The position numbers were made by a program, and so were the translations under genes. A DNA stretch of 64,000 bases from JACQAP01 sp035275265 (GTDB taxonomy: Bacteria; Pseudomonadota; Gammaproteobacteria; Burkholderiales; JACQAP01): contig DATENC010000008.1 in NCBI GenBank assembly GCA_035275265.1, positions 150,140 to 214,139 of the forward strand, given 5' to 3'. Below the pieces are notes generated by a model. It did no database searches, was not told the origin of the DNA, and worked only from the letters and a program-made list of their open reading frames with translations. Shown here one piece after another: positions 17,926 through 25,996 of this stretch (its first letter is position 1; every line of letters begins with the position of its first letter).

Positions 17926-18681
17926 ATGAATGATCTGATACATTTTTCCGATGGCGGGTACGCGTTCCTGAAGGGCGGCTTCCCTTACTCTCAGGGCGTA
18001 ACGGCATTGCCGGGTTTTGCAATCGAGCGGGTGCGTTTCGCGCAACCGGTGCCCGTCGCACCCGGGTTCGCGGCGATAGAGGCACATCTCTCGGCGCTCG
18101 GCCGGACGCGCACCGCGCTGTGCGCCGCCGAGTTGCGTTCCCCGGCACCTCTCTCCATGTCCGGGTTCAAGAACTTCAATGAAAGCTATGTCGAAGTACT
18201 GAAACGCTGGAAGCTCTTCCACGATGGGCTCAATCCGGTCGCGCGCTCCAATGTTGCGCCGCAAATCGCTCCGCCCTCCGAACCCTGCTTCTACGCGTTC
18301 TGTTACACGGTTTCCGCGAAGAACGCCGGCACGAGTTTCGTCGTCGCCGGCAGCGGCGAGTGGCCGGAAGGAGGAAAGTTTCCCGGAGACATCGTCGCGC
18401 GCGGCGACCTCTCGCCTGCGGCGCTTCAGGAAAAAGCGCGTTTCGTGCTTGGAAAAATGCAAGACCGTCTTGCCGGCCTGGGCGCAACGTGGCGTGAAGC
18501 CACCGCGATTCAGGTATACACGGTGCACGATATTCATTCGATCGTCCCGGGGGAAATTCTCCCCCGGACCGGCAACGGCGGAGGCCTCACCTGGCACTAC
18601 TGCCGCCCGCCGATCGAGGAACTCGAATTCGAAATGGACGTCCGAAAGGTAGCGGCGGAACGGGTGATCACAATAGGTTGA
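17926..18681 (+). CDS. RidA-superfamily protein, CnbZ-like (2-aminomuconate deaminase type)
   Basis: 251-residue protein of the extended Rid group that includes the 2-amino-5-chloromuconate deaminase CnbZ. Visible landmarks: FLKGGFPYSQGVTALPGF near the N-terminus, CAAELRSPAPLSMSGFKNFN at about 64-83, NPVARSNVAP near 103, and a second Rid-like half with IQVYTVHDIH. Expected chemistry is hydrolytic removal of ammonia from an enamine/imine in the cytoplasm. A GGAGG site precedes the ATG. Divergent from aspartate dehydrogenase; its stop codon directly abuts the stop of the convergent Liv permease gene. The substrate is unproven. Confidence 0.8.
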   Translation: MNDLIHFSDGGYAFLKGGFPYSQGVTALPGFAIERVRFAQPVPVAPGFAAIEAHLSALGRTRTALCAAELRSPAPLSMSGFKNFNESYVEVLKRWKLFHDGLNPVARSNVAPQIAPPSEPCFYAFCYTVSAKNAGTSFVVAGSGEWPEGGKFPGDIVARGDLSPAALQEKARFVLGKMQDRLAGLGATWREATAIQVYTVHDIHSIVPGEILPRTGNGGGLTWHYCRPPIEELEFEMDVRKVAAERVITIG

Positions 18682-19668
18682 TCAGCCCGCGGCGGTCGCG
18701 GGCCTTGCACGGCGTCTGTTCCAGGCTTCGGCTGCAGCCCCGAGGATGCCTTTCGGCATGAAGACAATGAACAACACCAGCATCAAGCCGTAGAGAGTGG
18801 TGTCCAGGCCGTGGATATCGTGGCCAAGGGCGAGCCGCAATACTTCGGCAAGCAACAGCGTGAACACTGCGCCGACCGTCGGTCCAAGCCGCACGAACAT
18901 CCCGCCGGCAATCGCACCGAATACCATCTGCAGGCTTACCCCGATTCCCGAAACCGTTTCCGGGTTTACGTAGATCTGGTACTGCGCATATATTGCTCCG
19001 CCCAGGCAGGTCATCAGAGCCGATACCATCGTCACGCCGAGTTTGAGCCGCGTGACGTTGATGCCGATCGATGCGGCGGCGTCTTCCTCCTGGCTGATCG
19101 CTTCCAGCGCGAGGCGTGCCATCGAACGATCCACCCGTGTCCACACCCACAGTCCAAACAGCCAGAAGCCGAGGACTATGTAGAACCACACCAGCTTTGA
19201 GGAGAACTGCAGCGCCGTTATCGACCAGGAGGTGTCCGCGAGCGCGGTATTGGGCGTGGCGCCAAGCGAGCCGCCAGTCTGGTCCCGCAGCGCCACGATG
19301 ACCATGCGCACGATCTCCCCGAGAGCGAGGGTCACCAATGCAAAATAGTGGCCGACGATCTTCAGGCGGAAACACGGGTAGCCGATCAGGAACGCGACCA
19401 GTGCCGCAGCCAACAGCAATACCGGCAGCGACAGCCAAGGCGAAAGTCCGAATAAGTTCCATGCCATCACCACCCCATACGCGCCAATGGCGAGAAAGGC
19501 GCCGTGGCCAAGGCTGGTCATTCCCAGTCGTCCCATCAGCGCCCAGCTGGTATATACGAACGCCCACATGAGGCACATGATCATCAGGTGCAGCGGGTAG
19601 TTGCCCATTCCCGCAAGCGGCGCTGCCGCCAACAGTGCGACACCGATCCAGGGGAAGGCCCGCGTCAT
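18682..19668 (-). CDS. Liv-type ABC transporter permease (LivM-like), system 1
   Basis: Second permease of the branched-chain-amino-acid-type importer, 328 residues, with about nine hydrophobic segments and the cytoplasmic loop EDAAASIGINVTRLKLGVTM that contacts the ATPases. The start ATG (19668) overlaps the stop of the upstream permease by four bases (ATGA), a sign of coupled translation. A longer open frame continues upstream to 20817, but that part overlaps the LivH-like gene out of frame and is not real. The HAT/Liv family covers amino acids, amides, urea and aromatic acids, so the ligand is open. Confidence 0.93.
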   Translation of the reverse strand: MTRAFPWIGVALLAAAPLAGMGNYPLHLMIMCLMWAFVYTSWALMGRLGMTSLGHGAFLAIGAYGVVMAWNLFGLSPWLSLPVLLLAAALVAFLIGYPCFRLKIVGHYFALVTLALGEIVRMVIVALRDQTGGSLGATPNTALADTSWSITALQFSSKLVWFYIVLGFWLFGLWVWTRVDRSMARLALEAISQEEDAAASIGINVTRLKLGVTMVSALMTCLGGAIYAQYQIYVNPETVSGIGVSLQMVFGAIAGGMFVRLGPTVGAVFTLLLAEVLRLALGHDIHGLDTTLYGLMLVLFIVFMPKGILGAAAEAWNRRRARPATAAG

Positions 19669-20534
19669 GATTTGCCTCCCAGCAGGCCCTGCGGCCGCCA
19701 GAACATGAACGCGATGAAGAACAGGAAAGCCAGCACATATCCCCATTCGAGATGGAAGAAGTACCCGCCCACCGAGATGAATTGCGCGAATATGAACGCC
19801 GCAAGGAAGCCACCAATCATGTTGCCCAGCCCGCCGAGCACGCAAACCAGGAAAGCGATCGGCCCGAATGACACCCCGATTGCCGGGTGGATGTCGTATT
19901 GCAGCACCAACAAGCAGGCGGCCACTCCGGCAAGCGCACCGCCGAGCGCGGATGTGATCAGGAAGATGCGGGTCGGGTTGACGCCCATCAGCGGCATGAT
20001 CGTACGGTCCTGCGAAATGGCGCGGATCGCGGTGCCGAGGTATGTGCGCTTGAGGAACAGATAGACGGCGATCATGCTGACGAGCGCGATCAAAAACGCG
20101 GTCAGGCGCGCGAGGCTCAGGAACATCCCACCGAGTTCGAATGTCGGCAGTTTCACGCCGATGTTCCTGAACTCGACACCGAAGAGCAGCGTGGCCACGC
20201 CCTGCAGGAAAAACAGCACACCGCCGGTCACCAGCAGCTGGTTGATTGGCTCGGCTCCCAGCACCGGACGAATCACGAATTGGTGCAACGCTACGCCCAG
20301 CGCCGACACCACCACCACACATGCCGGGAAGGCGAGCCACAACGGCCAACCATAGTCGACGTGCAGGTAGAAAGCCGTGTACATGCCGATCATGATCAGC
20401 TCGGCGTAACAGATCCACACTACGTCGATGACGCCGAAAATCAGATTCAGGCCCAGCGCCAGCAACGCCAGGATGCCGCCGAGCAGTACGCCATTGACGA
20501 CGGCTTCCAGCAGAAAAATGTCGAATATTTCCAT
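19665..20534 (-). CDS. Liv-type ABC transporter permease (LivH-like), system 1
   Basis: 289-residue permease with about eight membrane helices, starting FLLEAVVNGVLLGGILALLA, the standard LivH opening (a helix with the NGLxxGxxYALxALGL-type pattern). The short segment TAIRAISQDRTIMPLMGVNP carries the cytoplasmic coupling motif. Pairs with the LivM-like subunit encoded next. Three bases separate it from the upstream LivF-like gene. Part of the minus-strand operon that runs from the binding-protein gene at 23505. Confidence 0.93.
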   Translation of the reverse strand: MEIFDIFLLEAVVNGVLLGGILALLALGLNLIFGVIDVVWICYAELIMIGMYTAFYLHVDYGWPLWLAFPACVVVVSALGVALHQFVIRPVLGAEPINQLLVTGGVLFFLQGVATLLFGVEFRNIGVKLPTFELGGMFLSLARLTAFLIALVSMIAVYLFLKRTYLGTAIRAISQDRTIMPLMGVNPTRIFLITSALGGALAGVAACLLVLQYDIHPAIGVSFGPIAFLVCVLGGLGNMIGGFLAAFIFAQFISVGGYFFHLEWGYVLAFLFFIAFMFWRPQGLLGGKS

Positions 20535-20537
20535 CTC

Positions 20538-21242
20538 CTAGACTCCGAGGTAAGCCTTTCTGATGGCGCCGGTGTCGAGCAGCTCCGCTGCCGCGCCCGC
20601 GGCGCGGATACGCCCCGTCTCCAGTAGATAGCCGCGGCTCGCGACCTTGAGCACCTGACGAATGTTCTGCTCGACGATCAGGACGGTATAGCCCTCGGTG
20701 CTCATCCGCCGAACTGTTTCGAAGATCGACTGCACGACCACTGGCGCTAGGCCCGCGGAGGGTTCGTCCAGCAACAACAATTTGGGCCCGGACATGAGTG
20801 CACGGCCGATCGCGCACATCTGCTGCTCGCCGCCGGATAGCGTGCCAGCCGCCTGACGGCGTCGCTCTTCCATTCGCGGAAACAGCTTGTACACGCGCGC
20901 GAGCCGCTCTTCGAAGTGCTCCCGCGCTTGCGGCACGAACGCTCCCATTCGCATGTTCTCCTCGACCGTGAGCTTTGGAAACAGCCGCCGGTTCTCCGGC
21001 ACGTGCGCGATCCCATGGCTGACCACCTCGTGGGAGGCCACGTCGTTCAACTGCCGGCCTTCCATCGTTATCTCGCCCGCCGTGGCGTCGATCAACCGCG
21101 ATACGACTCTGAGCAGAGTCGTCTTGCCGGCACCGTTGGGCCCGATTACCGCGACGGTTTCACCCGCCCTGACTTCAAGGCTCACGTCGAACAGCGCCTG
21201 GAAGCCGGCGTAGCCCGCTGAGATGTTGCGCAACTTGAGCAT
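20538..21242 (-). CDS. Liv-type ABC ATPase (LivF-like), system 1
   Basis: 234-residue ATPase. Walker A GPNGAGKTT near residues 34-42, signature LSGGEQQM near 134-141, Walker B LLLLDEPS near 153-160. The signature LSGGEQQM and the late VEQNIRQVL segment are typical of LivF. It overlaps the LivG-like gene by one base. Works as a heterodimer with LivG on the two permeases. Confidence 0.94.
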   Translation of the reverse strand: MLKLRNISAGYAGFQALFDVSLEVRAGETVAVIGPNGAGKTTLLRVVSRLIDATAGEITMEGRQLNDVASHEVVSHGIAHVPENRRLFPKLTVEENMRMGAFVPQAREHFEERLARVYKLFPRMEERRRQAAGTLSGGEQQMCAIGRALMSGPKLLLLDEPSAGLAPVVVQSIFETVRRMSTEGYTVLIVEQNIRQVLKVASRGYLLETGRIRAAGAAAELLDTGAIRKAYLGV

Positions 21243-22000
21243 CAGATGCCCCTCGCCGCCACGGTCGCCTGCACGTCGCCAGCGTCGGTGCCCAGATACA
21301 CCTCGATTACCCTCGGATCGTGCGCCACCAACTCGGGTTTTCCTTGCGCGATCACTTCGCCGTGGTCCAGCACCACGCAGCGGTCCACCACCCGCATCAA
21401 TGCGCCCATGATGTGCTCGACCCAGACGATGGTGATGCCGCGCTGGTTACGGATCTCCGCAAGCAGGTCGGCAGCCTGATTCATTTCCTGCTCGTCGAGG
21501 CCGCCGAGTGATTCGTCTGCAAGAAGCAACTTTGGCTTGGTGGCCAGGGCGCGCGCGAGTTCCAGTTTTTTCAATCCTGCGGCGCCCAAACCTTCGACGC
21601 GCGCGCCGGATTCAGCGCGCAAGCGCACCAGGTCGAGGACCTCTCTTGCCTGGGAAAATGCTTGTTCGCGCGTCGGGCGGTCCGCCCGCCCGTAACAGGC
21701 GGCGAGCACGACATTTTCGATAATCGACAGCCGGCGGAAGGGGCGCGGAATCTGGAAGGTCCGTGCGATTCCGGCGTGAGCGACACGGTGAGCCGGCCAA
21801 CCACCGATTTCGTGGCCAAGAAAGCGGATCGATCCCACAGTCGGTGCAAGCGCACCGGCAATGAGATTGAACGTGGTGCTCTTGCCCGAGCCATTCGGGC
21901 CGATCAATCCCAGGATCTCGCCCTCCTTCACGTCGAAGGAAACGCTGTTGACGGCCGTGAAGCCGCCAAAGACCTTGGTCAATCCGCTGACCGCTAACAT
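21242..22000 (-). CDS. Liv-type ABC ATPase (LivG-like), system 1
   Basis: 252-residue ATPase with Walker A GPNGSGKST near 36-44, the LivG-type GIARTFQIPRPFRRLS Q-loop region and the Walker B LLLADESLGGL. The ABC signature is altered: where most ABC proteins read LSGGQ, this one reads LGAAGLKKLELARAL, as is normal for LivG subunits. It lies 194 bases downstream of the binding-protein gene; the gap holds the large inverted repeat at 22018-22178, which may set the ratio of binding protein to transporter. Confidence 0.94.
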   Translation of the reverse strand: MLAVSGLTKVFGGFTAVNSVSFDVKEGEILGLIGPNGSGKSTTFNLIAGALAPTVGSIRFLGHEIGGWPAHRVAHAGIARTFQIPRPFRRLSIIENVVLAACYGRADRPTREQAFSQAREVLDLVRLRAESGARVEGLGAAGLKKLELARALATKPKLLLADESLGGLDEQEMNQAADLLAEIRNQRGITIVWVEHIMGALMRVVDRCVVLDHGEVIAQGKPELVAHDPRVIEVYLGTDAGDVQATVAARGI

Positions 22001-22017
22001 CTCCCCCCTTTGAAGGT

Positions 22018-22178
22018 CCGTGACTATCGTGACTGTCGTGACGGTCGCAAGAAGACCAGGCGTAACCTCCGGTTACAGCGGTTGCTGGTGCTGGTGGCCC
22101 TGATTGTCGGCAACGCTTAACTCGGCACGAACCTGTTGCTCGCCATAGCGACTGTCACGATAGTCACGACAGTCACGG
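22018..22178. repeat. Imperfect 31-base inverted repeat built of 9-base tandem units
   Basis: The left arm 22018-22048 and the right arm 22148-22178 are reverse complements except for three transition differences. Each arm is itself three copies of a 9-base unit close to GTGACTATC. Between them is a 6-3-6 palindrome GTAACC-TCC-GGTTAC (22062-22076). The whole element fills the gap between the binding-protein and LivG genes, and its transcript could fold into a long stem. Related 9-base units recur at 49861-49914. Confidence 0.75.
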
Positions 22179-22194
22179 AATCACCGTCACGGCC

Positions 22195-23505
22195 TCACTG
22201 ATTCGAATAGCCGTGAGGCCTCGGCCAAGGCAGCACCGGTTCGGCGGTGCGCAGATTCGCCGGCCAGACGACCTCGCTCTTGCCGTTGATGTATTGCACC
22301 ACCACCGGCGAGGAGCGCTCGTTCTGGCCGGACATTTCGTGGCCCGGTCGATGGAACTTCACGCCATAGCCCTGGATCGTGCCGCCGTCGGGAATGTCGG
22401 TGTCCAGCGCGGCCTTGCGCAAGGCGTCCGGATCGATCCCGCCATACTTCTTGATCGCACGCGGCAGCACGTCGGTAAGTAAGATCCACGTCTGGTTGAA
22501 ACCCATCGAGACGTGTGGCGGCACTTCGTCGGCATGGGTCTCCGCCTTGTAACGCTTGACCATCTCCCGGATCAACGTGTCCAGCCCCGGGGCAAGGCGC
22601 TTGGCGTCGAGCAGTTGCGCGGCGACCGGGTCCACGCTGGCGATGTACTCGGAGTCTTTACCCAGCCCCTCGCGCAGCTTGTCGAATTGACTGTAGCCGG
22701 CTCCGTGTCCGATCAGAGCCGCCCACTTCAGGCCTTGCTCGCGCGCCTGGCGCCAGAACAGCGTGATGTCCGGGTTATAGCCGGAGTGCAGGATGACGTC
22801 GGGCCGCGCACGGCGCAGCTTGGTAACCAGGCTCGACAAATCCGGTGCCGTTGCGGTGTATCCCTCCTTCAGTACGATCTGCATGCCGAATTTCTTGCAC
22901 GTCTCCTCGTTTGCGGTGGCAACGCCAGAACCGTAGGGGCCGTCTTCGTAGATAATTGCAATCTTCAGGTCCTTCGGGTCCTTTTTGAACCGGGTCTTGG
23001 CTGTTTCATTCAACAGGCTGCACGAGGCAGCGCCGAACTGGTCGGTGTGCACCTGCGGGCGAAATACGTATTGCAGGTTCTTGCCCTTGAATACGCTCGA
23101 TGCAGTGCAGACGTTGGCCCACATGAACTTCTTGGCCGCATCCACTTTTTGCGCCATCGGCACGCAGTGTGCACTGGAGTAGACGCCCAAAATGAGACTT
23201 ACTTTCTCCTGGTCGAGCAGTCGAATCGCCTCGTTGATCGCGACCTCGGCCTTGGACTGAGCGTCCGCGTAGGTGGCTTTTATCGTGTAGCCCTCGACTC
23301 CGCCGCGTTCGTTGATCATATCAATCGCGATCTTGGTGCCGATCGCTGCGGCCTGAGAACCGCCGGCGGCGAACGGTCCGGTATAGTCGTAGATGACGCC
23401 GATCTTGACTTCTTTCGCTCCGGCCGGAGCCGCCGCGAACATCCCTATGCCCGCGACTGCGAGTGTCGTCATCAGCACGCAATTGCGAATGTTTCGCCTG
23501 CGCAT
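22195..23505 (-). CDS. Liv-type periplasmic substrate-binding protein, system 1
   Basis: 436-residue binding protein (periplasmic binding fold type 1). A signal peptide with RRRNIRNCVLMTTLAVAGI and cleavage near AAPAGAKE is followed by VKIGVIYDYTGPFAAGG, the typical first strand of LivK-type proteins. The start at 23505 is chosen because GGAGG lies 9 bases before it; five more codons upstream are open but would overlap that site. First gene of the operon livK-G-F-H-M. The ligand is unknown; the closeness of aspartate dehydrogenase and a Rid protein hints at an amino or amide compound. Confidence 0.93.
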   Translation of the reverse strand: MRRRNIRNCVLMTTLAVAGIGMFAAAPAGAKEVKIGVIYDYTGPFAAGGSQAAAIGTKIAIDMINERGGVEGYTIKATYADAQSKAEVAINEAIRLLDQEKVSLILGVYSSAHCVPMAQKVDAAKKFMWANVCTASSVFKGKNLQYVFRPQVHTDQFGAASCSLLNETAKTRFKKDPKDLKIAIIYEDGPYGSGVATANEETCKKFGMQIVLKEGYTATAPDLSSLVTKLRRARPDVILHSGYNPDITLFWRQAREQGLKWAALIGHGAGYSQFDKLREGLGKDSEYIASVDPVAAQLLDAKRLAPGLDTLIREMVKRYKAETHADEVPPHVSMGFNQTWILLTDVLPRAIKKYGGIDPDALRKAALDTDIPDGGTIQGYGVKFHRPGHEMSGQNERSSPVVVQYINGKSEVVWPANLRTAEPVLPWPRPHGYSNQ

Positions 23506-23615
23506 GGTTGTGTCCTCCATCCCGATCGCACCGCTTGCTCTTGTCGGCGGTTCGCAAGGATGCGGCCGCCGTCTCTAATAAAGGCGTACGGCCAAAGATT
23601 TGCCGCACACCGCCG

Positions 23616-23644
23616 ATAATGCCCGTCATCGGCACTCGACTCAA
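23616..23644 (-). promoter_or_regulatory. Candidate sigma-70 promoter of Liv system 1
   Basis: On the minus strand TTGAGT (23639-23644), a 17-base spacer and CATTAT (23616-23621). Four- and five-of-six matches with ideal spacing, about 110 bases upstream of the binding-protein ATG and directed towards it. Confidence 0.5.
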
Positions 23645-23702
23645 GCACAAGCCTGACAAGCAGTCATTGCATCGCAAAAACCGCGCGCCGGATGGGCGAC
23701 GT

Positions 23703-24971
23703 TCAGGAAGGATCCGGTTCTTGCTGCCGTCTGAGCAGCCAGAATGCGATCGCGATGGTCAGAAAGTTCCAGAGGATGCCGTTGACGAACGCGGCGTCGT
23801 ACGAGCCGGTCCAGTCGAAGATCGCCCCCGACACCCAGCCGCCCAGAGCCATGCCGAACAGCGAGGCCATCATCACGGTGCCAACGCGCGCCCCAGCCTC
23901 GTTCGGGGGGAAGTGCTCGCGCACGATGATTGCGTAGGACGGTACGATACCTCCTTGGAACAAGCCGAACAGCGCCGAGATCAAGTAAAGCGAAACCAAT
24001 CCGTCGAACGGCAGGAACAGAAGCAGCGCGAGCGCCTGCAGGCTCGAGCCCAGCAGCAGCGTACGCAGCCCGCCGATGCGGTCGCAAATCCAGCCGAAGG
24101 CGAGGCGGCTCACGATTCCGCAGCCCAGCATGAGCGACAGCATCTGGGTACCGCGCGCAGCACCGTATCCCAGGTCACCGCAATAAGCTACGAGGTGAAC
24201 CTGCGGCATCGACATCGCCACGCAACAACTAAGCGGCGCAACGACCAGCAGCGCTTGCAACGTACCCGGTGAAAGCCTCAACGGACGTGGCGCCCACGAG
24301 GTCACCGGTGCGCCTGCCGCCATCGGTCCAGCCGCGGACGCCCTTCTTTTCAGGAGCAGCGCCAGCGGCAACATGGTTGCCACGCAGAACACACCGATGC
24401 CAACGTAGGTCTGACGCCAGCCGACACTGTCGATGTAATGCTGAACGATCGGTGGCCAGACCGTTCCCGCCAGGTAGTTACCGCTGGCGAAGATTGCTAC
24501 CGCGATGCCGCGGCGGCGGGTGAACCAAAGTGAAGTGTCGGCGAGCAACGGCGCGAACGTCGCGGAACTCCCCACACCGATCAACAGGCCTTGCACCAGC
24601 GTGAACTGCCAGAGGCTGCTGGCCGAGCCCGCAAGGACGTAGCCCAGCGCCAGCGCGATCGTGCCGGCCATGACCGGGACCATGATCCCGAAGCGGTCAG
24701 AAAGTCGGCCCATAAGTATGCCGCTCAGCCCGTAACCGATCATGGTCAGTGTGTAAGGCAACGACGCATCGGCGCGTGCGACGCCGAATTCCGCCTGGAC
24801 CGGCGGCAGCGCCACGACGACCGACCACATGCCGACGCCGCCAATAGTGGACAGCAGCAACGCCATCACCAGGCGGGTCCAGGCGTATGCGGACTCGGTC
24901 TCGCCACCGGGCACCACACTATGGTTCTTGTTCGTACCGGCTGCCGGCCGGTCGGTGCCTGATTGCGTCAT
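23703..24971 (-). CDS. MFS transporter (monocarboxylate/oxalate-type)
   Basis: 422-residue carrier with about 12 membrane segments. Motif A between helices 2 and 3 reads GRLSDRFGIMVP, the usual loop of the superfamily, with a second copy GWICDRIGGLRTL in the C-terminal half. Overall order resembles the monocarboxylate/oxalate-formate branch. The ATG at 24971 is chosen over an open extension to 25124 because the extension is non-hydrophobic and looks non-coding. It ends about 200 bases upstream of the Liv system 1 operon, so it is probably a separate unit. Substrate unknown. Confidence 0.85.
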   Translation of the reverse strand: MTQSGTDRPAAGTNKNHSVVPGGETESAYAWTRLVMALLLSTIGGVGMWSVVVALPPVQAEFGVARADASLPYTLTMIGYGLSGILMGRLSDRFGIMVPVMAGTIALALGYVLAGSASSLWQFTLVQGLLIGVGSSATFAPLLADTSLWFTRRRGIAVAIFASGNYLAGTVWPPIVQHYIDSVGWRQTYVGIGVFCVATMLPLALLLKRRASAAGPMAAGAPVTSWAPRPLRLSPGTLQALLVVAPLSCCVAMSMPQVHLVAYCGDLGYGAARGTQMLSLMLGCGIVSRLAFGWICDRIGGLRTLLLGSSLQALALLLFLPFDGLVSLYLISALFGLFQGGIVPSYAIIVREHFPPNEAGARVGTVMMASLFGMALGGWVSGAIFDWTGSYDAAFVNGILWNFLTIAIAFWLLRRQQEPDPS

Positions 24972-25274
24972 CAGTTCGCCGCTATGCGGCCTCCTCTGCC
25001 GGCCGCGATTGTGCCACGACCGTCCATTGGAGTCGCGGCAGTAAACGACGTTGCATCCGGGATTCGATTCGTAGAAGCTGGCCACCCCGTTGTCGCGCGT
25101 AGCCGCGGCGTGGAATTCGTTCATTCGCGCATCGCGATGCGCTTGTCTAGGTCCGCCTCGGTAGTCTTGGGAAGTGGTGCAAGGTGATTCGTAGCTCGTG
25201 GCTCGTGGCTCGTAAAGTCCAGCTTCTGCTTCTGCACGTCATCGTCACGTGTCGCTTGTCACGGCCTTATAGCC
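24972..25274. other. 303-base gap upstream of the MFS gene
   Basis: No gene. It contains a perfect 16-base palindrome GCGCATCGCGATGCGC (25127-25142), a GCTCGTG-type stutter at 25194-25213 and a GTCACG-rich stretch at 25240-25262 that resembles the other short intergenic repeats of the window. Confidence 0.6.
25127..25142. promoter_or_regulatory. 16-base perfect palindrome
   Basis: GCGCATCGCGATGCGC reads the same on both strands and lies about 155 bases upstream of the MFS ATG. A candidate operator, but in GC-rich DNA a single such palindrome can occur by chance in a window of this size. Confidence 0.3.
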
Positions 25275-25778
25275 TCACTCCACCTCGGCCTTGTTCAGGC
25301 GTCCGACGACCGCATCCATCTCGACAGTCGCCTTGTGGCCGCTGGGCAGGATCATCTGGTACGTGTAGTAAGGTCTCCCGGTGAAACTGACCGCCAAATT
25401 CATACCCAGAATCCTGGCCGGACCGACGAAGATCACCGGCGACGCCTCGCGCGCCTTCGGTTCTGGCAATGTGGCACGCTCAAACATGTTGTAGTTGTAA
25501 AGCCCGGTCTTGCCTTTGAACTCGAATTTCGCCGGCTTGGCCGGATCGCAGGTTGTTTCTCCCATCTTGCCGTCCTTCTCCAGTACGGTGATTGCGTATG
25601 GAGGTTGGGCGCCGCCCCCGGCCTGACGCCAGGCGGTAACGATTCCCGGATGCTCGTTGATCACGGCCGCGATGCAGATGTCGAGTGGCCCGCCGGGCTC
25701 TGTGGTTTCAGCCGCTAGTGCGTGTGATTGTGCGGCCACGCAAAGAAAAATAACGCTGACAGTCTTGAAGGCGCGCAT
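25275..25778 (-). CDS. Hypothetical exported protein
   Basis: 167-residue protein with a clear signal peptide (MRAFKTVSVIFLCVAAQSHA, cleavage near ALAAETTE). The mature part has two cysteines, one after LDI and one in TTCDPAK, that could form a disulfide. The first mature half (ICIAAVINEHPGIVTAWRQA) recalls a PepSY-like propeptide segment, but the match is weak. The ATG at 25778 follows a TTGGAG ribosome site. Alone on its transcript, divergent from the aldo/keto reductase. Function unknown. Confidence 0.75.
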   Translation of the reverse strand: MRAFKTVSVIFLCVAAQSHALAAETTEPGGPLDICIAAVINEHPGIVTAWRQAGGGAQPPYAITVLEKDGKMGETTCDPAKPAKFEFKGKTGLYNYNMFERATLPEPKAREASPVIFVGPARILGMNLAVSFTGRPYYTYQMILPSGHKATVEMDAVVGRLNKAEVE

Positions 25779-25958
25779 GTTTTTCTCCAAGGGTTGATCG
25801 AAGTTGCTCCGTCATTCCTATTATCCACCGACGCACGCCTTCCTGCTTTTCGGGCCGCTGAGACTGGTTTGCCGCCCCGGTACGATTAGTGCATCGGTTG
25901 TATCATCGAATCAATTGCGGTACGCGGCATCGTTATACGCTGCAGGTTAGCGCTGGCG

Positions 25959-25976
25959 CGCGTGTCGCAGCACGCG
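25959..25976. promoter_or_regulatory. 6-6-6 inverted repeat upstream of the aldo/keto reductase
   Basis: CGCGTG-TCGCAG-CACGCG ends 20 bases before the ATG at 25997, immediately upstream of the ribosome site. It could be an operator or a hairpin in the leader; no promoter around it is convincing. Confidence 0.3.
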
Positions 25977-25996
25977 TCATTTTATGTGGAGGGTTT

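Noticed and set aside
16834..18597. A 587-codon minus-strand frame
   Set aside because: Only antisense and out of frame to aspartate dehydrogenase and the Rid-like gene, both of which show clear family motifs in their own frames.
19669..20817. Upstream extension of the LivM-like gene of system 1
   Set aside because: The extension lies out of frame over the LivH-like gene, and a good ATG overlapping the LivH stop exists at 19668.
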